A stretch of 64,000 nt of DNA from Microbacterium oxydans (GCF_000956525.1 NZ_JYIW01000024.1:186001-250000), one strand, 5' to 3'. Counted from the stretch's first letter, positions 34,566 through 44,441 are shown. Numbers and translations are program-made. The notes: generated by a model not told the origin, from the letters alone.

Positions 34566-35223
34566 ACGGATCGTCGTCATCGGCGCGGGCGGCTTCGGCC
34601 GTGAGACGCTCGACGTGGTCGAGGCGCTCATCGCCGCTGGGGAGCCATTGCACCTCGTCGGCGTCGTCGATGCGGGTCCGCGTCAGGACGACCTCGGACG
34701 CCTGGGCGCACGCGGCATCGCGTATCTCGGCACGGACGAGGAATGGTTGCCCACCGCGACCGGCGACGAGCGCTTCGTCGTGGCGATCGGGTCTCCCGGC
34801 ATCCGCTCGAAGGTCGCCGAGCGGTTCGCCGCCGCAGGTCTGCGGGCGAAGACCCTCATCCACCCCAGTGCTGTGATCGGCTCGCAGCCGAGCATCGGCG
34901 ACGGCGTCGTGATCACCTCGGGCGTGCAGGTGTCGACGAACGTGTCGATCGGCGATCACGTGCACCTGAACCCGGCATGCATCATCGGGCATGATGCGAC
35001 GCTCGCCGACTTCGTCTCGGTGAACCCCGGCGCCATCGTCTCCGGCAACGTCGTGATCGAGACCGGAACGCTGCTCGGCGCCGGGTCGGTCGTGCTGCAG
35101 GGGCTCTCGGTCGGCGCAGGTGCGACGGTCGGTGCTGCTGCGTGTGTGACGAAGGACGTCGACTCGGGGACCGTCGTGGTCGGTGTGCCGGCGCGCGTCC
35201 TGGGCACGGGTGCATCGTCGTGA
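34558..35223 (+). CDS. sugar O/N-acetyltransferase, left-handed beta-helix (PglD/NeuD-like)
   Basis: 221 residues. N-terminal nucleotide-binding motif IVVIGAGGFGRETLDVVEAL, then hexapeptide repeats with the catalytic His region (HPSAVIGSQPSIGDG, IIGHDATL). Matches PglD: acetylates the 4-amino sugar to give UDP-diNAcBac. The ATG at 34558 overlaps the upstream stop by 8 bp; the long upstream extension of the ORF is inside the transferase gene. Confidence 0.88.
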   Translation: MPERIVVIGAGGFGRETLDVVEALIAAGEPLHLVGVVDAGPRQDDLGRLGARGIAYLGTDEEWLPTATGDERFVVAIGSPGIRSKVAERFAAAGLRAKTLIHPSAVIGSQPSIGDGVVITSGVQVSTNVSIGDHVHLNPACIIGHDATLADFVSVNPGAIVSGNVVIETGTLLGAGSVVLQGLSVGAGATVGAAACVTKDVDSGTVVVGVPARVLGTGASS

Positions 35224-36443
35224 AGGTGCTCATCGTCTCGCAGTACTACCCGCCGGAGGCTGTGCCGCTCCCAGCTGACCTGGCACGCGGTCTCGCGGCG
35301 CGCGGACACCAGGTGAAGGTGCTCACCGGCTTCCCGAACTATCCGACCGGCCGGGTCTTTCCCGGCTACCGCCAGCGCTGGCGCTCCGTCGAGAAGGACG
35401 GAGCGGTCGAACTGCACCGCGTGCCGCTGTTCGCGGACCACTCGCAGAACGCCCTCAAGCGGATGCTCAACTACTTCTCATTCGCGCTCAGCTCGGCGAC
35501 CGCGCGCCGACTGTCCAGTGGTGCGGATGTCGTCTACGTCTACGCCACGCAGATGACGGCCGGGTTCGGCCCGTGGCTCTGGCGTGTGACCGGCGGACGT
35601 CCCTATGTCCTGCACGTGCAGGATCTGTGGCCAGACTCGATCATCGGCTCGTCCATGATGGCGGGCGGCGTGAAGGAACGGATCATCTCGGGCGTGCTCG
35701 GGCCGTGGTTGCGCAGCGCATACGGTCGCGCATCCGCCGTCATCGGAATCGCACCGACCATGGTGCGCACCCTCGTCTCGCGCGGCGTCGCTCAGGAACG
35801 AGCGCACCTCGTCTACAACTGGGCGGATGCCGGCGAGCCTGTCACCTCCGCCCTGCCGTCTGTCGATGCGCCCCGTGCCGAGATCGTCTATGCCGGCAAC
35901 GTCGGGGACATGCAGGATCTCGGCACTGCAGTGCGGGCAGCGCATGCCGCCGCTGACGACGGCGTTGTGCTCACGATCGTCGGCGACGGCGTCGCGCGGA
36001 CGGAGCTGCAGGCCCTCGTCGCCGAACTCGGGGCGACCAACGTGCGCTTCGAGGAGCCGGTACAGCGCGAGCGGATGCCCGAGATCTATGCACGCACGGA
36101 CTTCGCGCTCGTCTCGCTGAAGGACATGCCCGTGTTCCGCGGCACGATCCCGTCGAAGTTCCAGGCGGTGCTGTCGGCCGGCGTGCCGGTGATCACCACG
36201 GTCCAGGGCGATGTGCGAGGCCTCGTCGAGGCAGACGGCGTCGGGCTGACGGCGGATGCCGAAGACGTCGCTTCGCTGACGGCTGCATTCCGGCGTGCCG
36301 CGACGCTCGCCCCCGACGAGCGTGCGGCGATGGCCCGCAAGGGCAGGGCGATGTACGACACACACTTCTCCCGCGAGTCGGGGATCTCCAGTATCGAGGA
36401 GCTGCTGTCTGCAGCCGCGAAGGGAACGAGTAGAGGACGATGA
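35220..36443 (+). CDS. GT4 family glycosyltransferase (WbuB-like)
   Basis: 407-residue GT-B enzyme: LIVSQYYPPEAVPLPADLAR at the N-terminus, YVLHVQDLWPDSI, and the donor-site FRGTIPSKFQAVLSAGVPVI. It resembles WbuB, the L-FucNAc transferase of E. coli O26-type clusters; the next three genes make UDP-L-FucNAc, which supports that assignment. GTGA overlap with the upstream gene and ATGA with the next. Confidence 0.85.
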   Translation: MKVLIVSQYYPPEAVPLPADLARGLAARGHQVKVLTGFPNYPTGRVFPGYRQRWRSVEKDGAVELHRVPLFADHSQNALKRMLNYFSFALSSATARRLSSGADVVYVYATQMTAGFGPWLWRVTGGRPYVLHVQDLWPDSIIGSSMMAGGVKERIISGVLGPWLRSAYGRASAVIGIAPTMVRTLVSRGVAQERAHLVYNWADAGEPVTSALPSVDAPRAEIVYAGNVGDMQDLGTAVRAAHAAADDGVVLTIVGDGVARTELQALVAELGATNVRFEEPVQRERMPEIYARTDFALVSLKDMPVFRGTIPSKFQAVLSAGVPVITTVQGDVRGLVEADGVGLTADAEDVASLTAAFRRAATLAPDERAAMARKGRAMYDTHFSRESGISSIEELLSAAAKGTSRGR

Positions 36444-37492
36444 GCGAGTCATACGGCGGAGCGCGCGTGCTGGTCACCGGCGGCACCGGGTCGTTCGGGC
36501 ACACGGTCGCCAAGAAGCTGCTGGAGCGCGACGTCGCCGAGATCCGCATCTTCAGTCGTGACGAGGCGAAGCAGGATCTGATGCGTCACGAGATCAAGGA
36601 CTCGCGTCTGCGGTTCTACGTCGGTGACGTCCGCGACTACGACAGCGTCGATCGCGCGACGCGCGACGTCGATTTCATCTTCCACGCGGCGGCCCTCAAG
36701 CAGGTCCCCTCGTGCGAGTTCTTCCCGATGGAAGCGGTCCGCACGAACGTGCACGGCAGCGAGAACGTCGTCCGCGCGGCCGACCGCAACGGCGTGCGCT
36801 CGGTCGTCGCGCTCAGCACCGACAAGGCCGTCTATCCGGTGAACGCGATGGGCATGTCGAAGGCCCTGATGGAGAAGGTGGCGCAGTCGCACGGGCTCAA
36901 CAACCCGAACACCGACACCACGGTGTCGTGCGTGCGATACGGCAACGTGATGTACTCCCGTGGCTCCGTCATCCCGCTGTTCATCCGTCAGATCAAGGCG
37001 GGCAACGACATCACGATCACCAACCCCGAGATGACGCGGTTCATGATGTCGCTTGCGCACTCGGTCGACCTCGTCGAGTTCGCGTTCCGCAACGCGCAGC
37101 AGGGCGACCTCTTCGTGCGCAAGGCGAAGGCGACCTCGATCGGCACGCTCGCCCAGGCAGTGCTCAACCTGTTCCGCTCGGATGCGAAGCTCGAGGTCAT
37201 CGGCACCCGTCACGCGGAGAAGCTGTCGGAGGCGCTCGCCACCCGGGAGGAGCTCTCCCGCGCTCGCGACATGGGCGACTACTTCCGAGTGCAGGCCGAC
37301 AACCGCGACCTGAACTACAGCGTGTACTTCGAGGAGGGCGACGTCACCCAGAGCCGCTTCGAGGACTACGACTCGCACACCGTGCAGCAGATGTCGGTCG
37401 GAGAAGTCGAAGAACTCCTCCTCACGCTGCCGGAGGTGCGTGCCGAACTGCGCCAGGCCGGGCTCCCCGAGACCTCGGTGACGAACTCGTGA
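36440..37492 (+). CDS. capE: UDP-GlcNAc 4,6-dehydratase/5-epimerase (CapE/FnlA/WbjB)
   Basis: 350-residue SDR. GGTGSFGHTVAKKLL, FHAAALKQVPSCEFFP, and LSTDKAVYPVNAMGMSKALM, with Met at the usual Tyr position as in CapE/FlaA1. First enzyme of the UDP-L-FucNAc route. The C-terminal region (YSVYFEEGD, DYDSHTVQQM) matches CapE rather than PglF. ATGA/GTGA overlaps on both sides. Confidence 0.92.
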   Translation: MSESYGGARVLVTGGTGSFGHTVAKKLLERDVAEIRIFSRDEAKQDLMRHEIKDSRLRFYVGDVRDYDSVDRATRDVDFIFHAAALKQVPSCEFFPMEAVRTNVHGSENVVRAADRNGVRSVVALSTDKAVYPVNAMGMSKALMEKVAQSHGLNNPNTDTTVSCVRYGNVMYSRGSVIPLFIRQIKAGNDITITNPEMTRFMMSLAHSVDLVEFAFRNAQQGDLFVRKAKATSIGTLAQAVLNLFRSDAKLEVIGTRHAEKLSEALATREELSRARDMGDYFRVQADNRDLNYSVYFEEGDVTQSRFEDYDSHTVQQMSVGEVEELLLTLPEVRAELRQAGLPETSVTNS

Positions 37493-38583
37493 CTCGATTC
37501 GCCGTCACCGGCGCCGGTGGCTTCCTCGGCTGGCACCTGCGCTCCGCGGTGCAGGAATCCGGAACTGTCGTCTCTGCGGTTCCGGTCGGTGATGCCTTCG
37601 ATCTGCGCGTTGCCACGGCCGCCGTCGACGGCAGCGACCGCGCGATTCACATCGCCGGGGTCAACCGTGCCTCCGATGAGGAGGTCACCGCGGGCAACAT
37701 CGGCTTCGCCGAACAGCTCGCGTCGGCGCTGCGGGCGGCGAAGACACCACCACCGGTCGTCGTGTACGCGAACTCGACGCAGTCGACGAACGGCTCGGTC
37801 TACGGTGAGGCGAAGGCCCGGGCCGCCGAGATCCTCGCCGGCGCGGCATCCGATGTCGGGGCCGAGTTCATCGATGTGCAGCTGCCGAACCTGTTCGGTG
37901 AGCACGGGCGTCCGTTCTACAACGCGGTCACCGCGACGTTCAGTCACCTGATCGCGGCAGGCGAGAGCCCGGTCGTCGAGCACGACAAGGAGCTCACGCT
38001 CCTGCACGCGCAGAACGCCGTCGATCTGCTCACCGGAACGGTGCCGTTGCAGCGGCTCGGCGAACTCGAGCGGTATGAGTCCGTGACCGGCCTGCTCGCG
38101 CGGCTGCAGGGCTACGCCGAACTCTATGGTCGGGGCGAGATCCCCAGCGTCGCCGATGACTTCGATCGCGACCTGTTCAACACGTACCGCTCGTACACCT
38201 TCCCTGCGCAGTCGCCGATCGACCTCACCAGGCACGCGGACGCACGCGGATCGTTCTTCGAGATCATCCGGTCGCACGGTGGTCCGGGGCAGTCGTCGTT
38301 CTCGACGACCGTGCCAGGCGTGACCCGCGGCGATCACTACCACCGACGCAAGATCGAGCGCTTCACGGTGCTGCAGGGCCGCGCCCGGATCTCGCTGCGC
38401 CGCCTGTACTCTGATGAGGTCGTCTCCTTCGAGGTCTCGGGCGATGCACCCGGTGCCGTCGACATGCCGACGATGTGGTCGCACAACATCACCAACATCG
38501 GTGACGACCTGCTGTACACCTCGTTCTGGACCAACGACATCTTCGACCCCGCAAACCCCGACACGATTGCCGAGGCAGTGTGA
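37489..38583 (+). CDS. capF: bifunctional C3-epimerase/C4-reductase (CapF/FnlB/WbjC)
   Basis: 364 residues, near the 369 of S. aureus CapF. N-terminal SDR domain (GAGGFLGWHLRSAV, YANSTQS, SVYGEAKARAAE with YxxxK) and a C-terminal cupin with zinc-type ligands in GDHYHRRKIERFTVLQG. Reduces the C4 keto group after C3 epimerisation in the UDP-L-FucNAc route. The longer ORF beginning at 36712 is an out-of-frame run through capE. Confidence 0.92.
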   Translation: MTRFAVTGAGGFLGWHLRSAVQESGTVVSAVPVGDAFDLRVATAAVDGSDRAIHIAGVNRASDEEVTAGNIGFAEQLASALRAAKTPPPVVVYANSTQSTNGSVYGEAKARAAEILAGAASDVGAEFIDVQLPNLFGEHGRPFYNAVTATFSHLIAAGESPVVEHDKELTLLHAQNAVDLLTGTVPLQRLGELERYESVTGLLARLQGYAELYGRGEIPSVADDFDRDLFNTYRSYTFPAQSPIDLTRHADARGSFFEIIRSHGGPGQSSFSTTVPGVTRGDHYHRRKIERFTVLQGRARISLRRLYSDEVVSFEVSGDAPGAVDMPTMWSHNITNIGDDLLYTSFWTNDIFDPANPDTIAEAV

Positions 38584-38585
38584 CC

Positions 38586-39716
38586 ATGGCCGACAAACTC
38601 AAGGTGATGACGGTCGTCGGAACCAGGCCGGAGATCATCCGCCTGTCCGCGACGATCAAGCTCCTCGACGAGCACACCGAACAGGTGCTGGTGCACACGG
38701 GGCAGAACTACGACTACGAACTCAACGAGGTGTTCTTCGAGGACCTCGGGCTCCGCCGTCCCGACCACTTCCTCAACGCCGATGTCTCATCGCTCGGCGC
38801 TGCGCTGGGGTCGATCCTCACGAAGACCGAAGAGGTGCTGCGCGCCGAGCAGCCCGACGCGTTCCTCGTGCTGGGTGACACCAACAGCTGCATCTCCGCG
38901 GTCATCGCGAAGCGCATGAAGATCCCCGTCTTCCACATGGAAGCCGGCAACCGCTCCTTCGATGAGAACGTGCCGGAAGAGACCAACCGTCGGCTGGTCG
39001 ACCACGTGGCCGACTACAACCTCGTGTACACCGAGCACGCGCGTCGCAACCTGCTCGCCGAAGGGCTGCACCCGTCGAAGATCCTGCTCACCGGCTCGCC
39101 GATGCGAGAGGTGCTGGAGCAGAACCGCGAGCAGATCGAGGCCAGCGACGCCGTCGAGCGCGCCGGACTCAGGCCGGGGGAGTACTTCCTCGTCAGCCTG
39201 CACCGCGAGGAGAACGTCGACAACCCGGCGCGGCTGCGGTCGGCAGTGGACGCGCTGCAGGCGCTGAGCGAGGAGTACGCCCTTCCGGTGCTGGTCTCCA
39301 CGCATCCGCGCACTCGCAAGCGTCTGGAGAGCCTCGGCATCGCGGAGAGCGAGAACATCCGCTTCCACGCTCCATTCGGATTCCACGACTACTGCAAGCT
39401 GCAGCTGCAGTCGAAGCTCGTGCTCTCGGACAGCGGCACGATCAGTGAGGAGTCGAGCCTGCTCGGATTCCCCGCAGTCACACTGCGCGACTTCATCGAG
39501 CGCCCTGAATCCGTCGACACCGGGGCGATCATCACGGCCGGCATCGAGCCGGCGCGTGTGCTCGCGGCCGTCCGTGTCGTGCTGGCGCAGAAGCGTCCTC
39601 CGTACACGCCGGCGGATTATCAGATCGATGACACCTCGCAGCGCGTCGTGAACTTCGTGCACGGAACCGTGCCTTCACATCGCCGGCGGCTGGGCCTGCT
39701 TTCGAGCGGCGAGTGA
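38586..39716 (+). CDS. capG: non-hydrolysing UDP-GlcNAc 2-epimerase family (CapG/FnlC/WbjD)
   Basis: 376 residues with MTVVGTRPEIIRLS, GDTNSCISAVIAKRMKIP, FHMEAGNRSFDENVPEETNR and LSDSGTISEESSLLGFP. By position after CapE and CapF it is the UDP-L-FucNAc-forming 2-epimerase rather than WecB/MnaA. ATG 38586 is spaced correctly from GAGG; GTG 38580 would overlap the upstream stop as GTGA. Confidence 0.9.
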   Translation: MADKLKVMTVVGTRPEIIRLSATIKLLDEHTEQVLVHTGQNYDYELNEVFFEDLGLRRPDHFLNADVSSLGAALGSILTKTEEVLRAEQPDAFLVLGDTNSCISAVIAKRMKIPVFHMEAGNRSFDENVPEETNRRLVDHVADYNLVYTEHARRNLLAEGLHPSKILLTGSPMREVLEQNREQIEASDAVERAGLRPGEYFLVSLHREENVDNPARLRSAVDALQALSEEYALPVLVSTHPRTRKRLESLGIAESENIRFHAPFGFHDYCKLQLQSKLVLSDSGTISEESSLLGFPAVTLRDFIERPESVDTGAIITAGIEPARVLAAVRVVLAQKRPPYTPADYQIDDTSQRVVNFVHGTVPSHRRRLGLLSSGE

Positions 39717-39785
39717 TGGTCGAGTGGCGACTGTTGCCGGCCGGCCCATCAACCACATCGACCTCACAGGAGGCTGAGTCGGCGC

Positions 39786-40901
39786 ATGTCTGAAGCGCTT
39801 GTGTATTACTTCGCGTTCCCCCACTACCGCAAGGGGATCCTCGACGGACTCCGCTCGCAGCCCGAGCCGACGTTCGATCTCGCGGCGGGCAGCAGCTCGC
39901 GCGCGAACATCAAGGCGCTCGGGGCCGAAGACATCGACGGACTCGAGATCGTGCGGAGCTTCCGTCTCGGACCGGTGAGCTGGGACCGTGGCGTCGTTCG
40001 TCGGGCGAGTTCGCGCAGATACCGGACAGTGGTTCTGGGGCCCGCGACGTTGTCGCTGAGCACCTGGGCGATCCTCGTCGCGCGTCGTCTGCGTGGGCGC
40101 CGGACGTTCCTCTGGGGCCAGTGCGGGCGCTTCGGTGATCGCTCGTTGAAGCGCCGAGTGCAGGAGACGATGAACCGATTGGCCACTGGGCTGCTCGTGT
40201 ACGGAGAGAACGAGGCCGTTGCCGCGACGCAGCTGGGTCTGTCTCCGCGGCGGGTCACGGTCATCAACAACGCGACCCACTCCAACCGTGATGTTCTGGA
40301 TGCACAGGACCACGCCGACCAGCTCGCTCGTGCGAAAGCAGCCGCCGCGAGCGCGGAACGCGAGGGCCAGCTGCGGTTGCTCTTCGTGGGGCGACTCAAC
40401 CAGGACAAGCAGCTCGACGTGCTGCTGCGCGCGGCCGCGAAGCTGAAGGCGCAGTATCCGGGACTCGTCATCGACCTCATCGGCGACGGCGACGCACGCA
40501 CGGATCTCCGCGACGAGTTCGACCATGACTGGGTCCGATTCCACGGGTGGGTCTACGACACCGATGAACTGAACGAGTATTTCCGGGCCGCGACGTTCGT
40601 CTGCTCACCGTTCCACATGGGTCTGCTCGCCATCGATGCACTCCGAGCCGGGACACCGGTACTGGTCCCGGACAATCCGATGAACGGTTCGGAAGTCGAA
40701 GCGCTCACTCCGATGGTGAACGCTGTGCGGTTCCCGCCCGGTGACGAGGACGGCATCGTCGCCGCGGTCGGCCGATGGTTCTCCGTCGTCGGTGACCTCG
40801 AGATCGATCTGTATCGGCAGGCGAGGACGACGGCCCTGGAGACATGGGACCCCGCGGGAGTCGCGGCGGCCATCAAGCGTGCGACGGCGGAGCGGACATG
40901 A
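39786..40901 (+). CDS. GT4 family glycosyltransferase
   Basis: 371-residue GT-B enzyme. Acceptor-side N-terminus (YYFAFPHYRKGILDGL) and donor-site RLLFVGRLNQDK-like LRLLFVGRLNQDKQLDVLL, GWVYDTDELNEYF, and LAIDALRAGTPVLV. Predicted to add a later residue of the repeat unit; sugar unknown. A 69-bp gap precedes it, the largest inside the operon, with AGGAGG-like RBS rather far from the ATG. ATGA overlap with the next gene. Confidence 0.85.
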   Translation: MSEALVYYFAFPHYRKGILDGLRSQPEPTFDLAAGSSSRANIKALGAEDIDGLEIVRSFRLGPVSWDRGVVRRASSRRYRTVVLGPATLSLSTWAILVARRLRGRRTFLWGQCGRFGDRSLKRRVQETMNRLATGLLVYGENEAVAATQLGLSPRRVTVINNATHSNRDVLDAQDHADQLARAKAAAASAEREGQLRLLFVGRLNQDKQLDVLLRAAAKLKAQYPGLVIDLIGDGDARTDLRDEFDHDWVRFHGWVYDTDELNEYFRAATFVCSPFHMGLLAIDALRAGTPVLVPDNPMNGSEVEALTPMVNAVRFPPGDEDGIVAAVGRWFSVVGDLEIDLYRQARTTALETWDPAGVAAAIKRATAERT

Positions 40902-41986
40902 GCGCAGGAACGAGCAGTCAGACGCCGACATTCCTGTGGTTGACGGGGCACGTGCGCAACGTCGGCGATTCGATGCTGCGTCGGCCTCTCGCTGATCTGT
41001 ATCGCAGCGTCGGGCCGATCAGGGTCTGGTCCGGTGCCCCGGCTTCCGGCTACGCTGCGGGGCTGCGGATCGCCGCCGAGGAGAGTTCGCCGACGTTCCG
41101 GAACTGGGCATGGGAGTTCACGATCGCGGCGATGCGGGGTCGGCCGACCTTCGTCTTCAACGCCGGCGAGTTCGGCGTCACGAAGGCGTACTTCTTCGGA
41201 CTGCTGGCGCTGGCGCCGGCTCTCATCCTGGCCCGCGCGAAGGGCTCACGTATCGTCTGGGCCGGTGCCGGCGTGAAGAACCGACGGAAGTACTTCATGT
41301 GGCCGTTCGACGCGCTGGCCAGGGCCGCGGGAGATCTGCGATGGCGCGATGTCACGTCGACGTCGCTGATGGGACGGGGCCGGACGATGCCGGACTGGGG
41401 CTTCGGTATCGGCCCGGGCGGCCAGTCCGCGCCTGCGCTCGACGTCGCGGAACCGACGTCCCGTCACAAGATCGCCCTCTCGCTGCGCGGCGATCGCACG
41501 GAACCGTCCGAGGAGTGGCTCGACGCGGTCGATCGCCTCGCGCACCGGCTCGACCGTGAGATCGTGTGCGTGGTGCAGGTGCAGGACGACGACGCACTGA
41601 TGCGGCGGGTCGCCGATCGGTTGGGTGCGGAGCTCGTCGGCTGGGGAGACGGCGATCACTGGGCCCAGGAGCAGCGCGTCCGGGAGGCGTACTCGCAATC
41701 CGTTCTCGCACTGTCTGATCGGCTCCATGGCTTGGTCATCGCGGCGACCGAGGGCGCGATCCCGCTCGGTTGGTGCGAAGCGACGACCGTGAAAGTGACG
41801 AACCACTTCGAGGTCATCGGGGCGGATCACGTCGGACCAGGGGGTTCCCCGGTGGTCGACCTGATCGACGCACTCGACGAGGCCCGCATCGTTGAACTTT
41901 CGGTGGAGTCCACCGCGCGCATCATCGACGCCCGAGCGCGCGTCGATGCCGTCCGCGAGGAGCTTGCGGCGGCGGAACTGCGCTGA
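40898..41986 (+). CDS. polysaccharide pyruvyl transferase family protein
   Basis: 362 residues. GHVRNVGDSMLRRPLADLY at the N-terminus and SDRLHGLVIAATEGAIPLGW near 280 are the family landmarks (GNxGD and DRLH). Such enzymes add a ketal-linked pyruvate from PEP to glycans, making them acidic. In actinobacteria pyruvylated wall polymers can anchor SLH or other proteins; none is seen nearby. The ATG at 40898 overlaps the upstream stop. Confidence 0.85.
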   Translation: MSAGTSSQTPTFLWLTGHVRNVGDSMLRRPLADLYRSVGPIRVWSGAPASGYAAGLRIAAEESSPTFRNWAWEFTIAAMRGRPTFVFNAGEFGVTKAYFFGLLALAPALILARAKGSRIVWAGAGVKNRRKYFMWPFDALARAAGDLRWRDVTSTSLMGRGRTMPDWGFGIGPGGQSAPALDVAEPTSRHKIALSLRGDRTEPSEEWLDAVDRLAHRLDREIVCVVQVQDDDALMRRVADRLGAELVGWGDGDHWAQEQRVREAYSQSVLALSDRLHGLVIAATEGAIPLGWCEATTVKVTNHFEVIGADHVGPGGSPVVDLIDALDEARIVELSVESTARIIDARARVDAVREELAAAELR

Positions 41987-42017
41987 TGCAGCGGAGACAG
42001 GGTGACGGTGAGGCGAG

Positions 42018-43223
42018 ATGAGTCGTGAGCGATGGCTGGTGGTCGGTGGGCAGGCCGCAGGGCAGCTCGCGACTGTCGCCACGCTGCCGCTGCTGACCCG
42101 GATTCTCGATCCCGCGCCCATGGGCCTCTATCAGGCGGCCTTCGCGATCGGGGTGATCCTCCAGCCGGTCGCTTCACTGCGGCTGGAGTTCCTCCTCCCC
42201 GCAGTGCGCGGAGACGGTGAGCTTCGACGGCTTGTCCGGTTCTCGACCTGGTCGCAGGTGATCTGCGGGGTGCTCGCCGTCGCGCTCTTCGCGATCCTCG
42301 CTCTGGTCGGGGAGCACGACGCTGGGCAGATCGCGCTCATGTCCGGCCTCGTCATGGTGGCGTATGCCTGGACGGTCGTCGACAACGCGTTGCTGGTCAG
42401 GCAGGGAGCGATGCATCGACTGGCGGTGCGCAACCTGCTGGCGGGGCTGCTCACGGCGGGACTGCAGATTCTCGTCGCCCTGACGGTTCCGAACATCTTC
42501 CTCCTCGCGCTCTCGATCCTGATCGGTCGCGCGGCGGCGATCCTCCTGACTCGACGCCGCACGGAACTCGACATCGCTTCTGCAGCCGACCAGGCGGAGG
42601 ACGTGCCGTGGACGGGGAGTCGAGCGATCTACTCCGTGCTCTCCGGGCTGGTGTCGTCTGCATCCCTGCAGGGTCTCACGGTGTACGTGACTGCCGGGTT
42701 CGGAGCAGCTGCTGCCGGTGCGGTCGGCGTGGCTCAACGCAGCGCCAGCGCTCCCGTCGCCTTCCTCAGCCAGGGCCTGTCGCAGTACTCGCAGGCGAAG
42801 ATCGCAGCGGTGCTGCGTTCAGGCGAGGGCGAGGCGCGGCGCGAGATCCTCCACCAGATCCGCGGCACCCTGCCGATCGCTCTTCTGGCGACGGTCGGGC
42901 TCGCGGTTCTCGGCCCGTTGCTGGCGCCGTTCGTGTTCGGTCCCGGATGGGGAGATGTCGGGCCGGTGATCGCGCTGCTCGCGCTCCCGATCGGCCTGCA
43001 ACTCCTGTTGTCGCCGGTGATGTCGGTGTTCGTGATGCTCGGACGCGAACGCCTGTTGCTCGTCGTGCAGGTCGTCCGGCTGGCGATCTCACTGGCCGGC
43101 GCGTTCATCGCTCAGCTCGTGACCGGTGATGTGCTGCTCAGCGTGCTCGGGTTCGCGATCGGGACCGCCTTCGGATACGCGTTCACCCTGATCGCGGTGT
43201 GGCGGCTCATCCGAGAGTCCTGA
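42018..43223 (+). CDS. Wzx-type lipid-linked oligosaccharide flippase
   Basis: 401 residues, about 12 hydrophobic helices. VGGQAAGQLATVATLPLLTR at the start and the later MGLYQAAFAIGVILQPVASL fit the polysaccharide-transport (MOP/Wzx) family. It moves the undecaprenyl-linked repeat unit to the outer face. Last gene of the plus-strand operon, convergent with the polymerase/ligase gene. Confidence 0.88.
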   Translation: MSRERWLVVGGQAAGQLATVATLPLLTRILDPAPMGLYQAAFAIGVILQPVASLRLEFLLPAVRGDGELRRLVRFSTWSQVICGVLAVALFAILALVGEHDAGQIALMSGLVMVAYAWTVVDNALLVRQGAMHRLAVRNLLAGLLTAGLQILVALTVPNIFLLALSILIGRAAAILLTRRRTELDIASAADQAEDVPWTGSRAIYSVLSGLVSSASLQGLTVYVTAGFGAAAAGAVGVAQRSASAPVAFLSQGLSQYSQAKIAAVLRSGEGEARREILHQIRGTLPIALLATVGLAVLGPLLAPFVFGPGWGDVGPVIALLALPIGLQLLLSPVMSVFVMLGRERLLLVVQVVRLAISLAGAFIAQLVTGDVLLSVLGFAIGTAFGYAFTLIAVWRLIRES

Positions 43224-43232
43224 GCGACTCGC

Positions 43233-44441
43233 TCACTTCGAGGTCAGGGCAGGCTCGCGGACGCTCTCCAGCCTCTGCTGCTTCTTGCGCAGTGACCGCT
43301 TGATCTTCATCGGGCTGTCGATGACGAATGTCGTCGTCACGAGGAACCCTGCCGTGAGGAGGAACCAGAACGTACGCGCGTTCAAGTCGCCGGAGAGATT
43401 CACACTGACCAGCTCGGCGGCGAGCAGGGCGAAGACCAGCAGTGCGATCGGATCCTTCGGCGCGCGGATGAGGAGACGGATGACGACGATCAGCACCACG
43501 AACACCGTGATGGCTCCGACCAGCGTGCCCATCTCGGCGAAGATCTCGAGGAACAGGTTGTGCGGCCAGAGGTGCCGCGGGTAGCCGGCGGCAGCGTTCC
43601 AGTTCCCGAATCCGACCCCCTCCGGGTTGTTCGCGATGATCTCGCGCGAAAGACCCCAGTAGTACGTCCTGACAGCATCATCAGCGGTTCCACCTGAGAG
43701 GAGTGTCTCGAACCGGCTGCCGGCGAAGAACGGGAGCACCTGGACAGCCCAGACCGCGCCCACGCCGCCCACCAGGATCAATGCGATTCGCCATACCCGA
43801 CCGCTCCCGGCGAAGAGAGCGAGCACCACGACGCCTGCGATCACGCCGAGCACGGGGCCACGGGAGCCGGACGCGACGAGACCGGCGGCGAGGAGCGCGA
43901 TGACGCCGAACATCATCCAGGCCGACGCGTACTTCTTCCACCACAGCCAGATCGCGATCAGGATGCCCGTCGCCAGCGCGCGAGCAAGCCAGATCGGGTT
44001 GGCCCCGAACGCGTCTGCTCGGCCACCATCGAAGCCGAGAAGGGTCACGACGGCGAGACCGGACGCGGCGACGATCCACACCGCGCCGAATGTCTGGAAA
44101 GAACGACGATCGCGAAGGAGTGAGGCCGCGAGCGCACTGATGAGCGTGATCGTGAGCCATTTCTGCAGCTTGTCCTCCCCGTACTCGGAGGAAGGCGCGA
44201 TCGACAGGGCCGTCATCGCGACGGCGCCGAAGAGCAGCAGCACCAAGACGACAGGATGGAACCGTGGGAGCCAGCGAAGGAATTCGTAGATGACCACACC
44301 CGCCGTGAGCACAGCGGCGACCAAGGCGACCGGAAATCCCGGGATCGCCGGGAACAGGCTTCCGAGCAGAAGCGCCACGATCAAGATGGATCGCGAGATA
44401 CGCCCGAACGCAGACAGCTGAACGATCGGGGAGAACTTCAC
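43233..44441 (-). CDS. O-antigen ligase/Wzy-type polymerase family membrane protein
   Basis: 402 residues with about 10-12 helices and a large loop containing TYYWGLSREIIANNPEGVGFGN and HLWPHNLFLEIFAEMGTLV, the WaaL/Wzy signature (His in PHN). Probably the repeat-unit polymerase of this locus or a ligase to a wall acceptor. Its minus-strand GTG has TAAGCT exactly 6 nt upstream, so it is transcribed separately and probably without a leader. The basic C-terminal tail (RSLRKKQQRLES) is cytoplasmic. Confidence 0.82.
   Translation of the reverse strand: MKFSPIVQLSAFGRISRSILIVALLLGSLFPAIPGFPVALVAAVLTAGVVIYEFLRWLPRFHPVVLVLLLFGAVAMTALSIAPSSEYGEDKLQKWLTITLISALAASLLRDRRSFQTFGAVWIVAASGLAVVTLLGFDGGRADAFGANPIWLARALATGILIAIWLWWKKYASAWMMFGVIALLAAGLVASGSRGPVLGVIAGVVVLALFAGSGRVWRIALILVGGVGAVWAVQVLPFFAGSRFETLLSGGTADDAVRTYYWGLSREIIANNPEGVGFGNWNAAAGYPRHLWPHNLFLEIFAEMGTLVGAITVFVVLIVVIRLLIRAPKDPIALLVFALLAAELVSVNLSGDLNARTFWFLLTAGFLVTTTFVIDSPMKIKRSLRKKQQRLESVREPALTSK

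Noticed and set aside
36712..38583. Plus-strand ORF of 623 codons
   Set aside because: Its first 260 codons run out of frame through capE; the real gene is capF from 37489.
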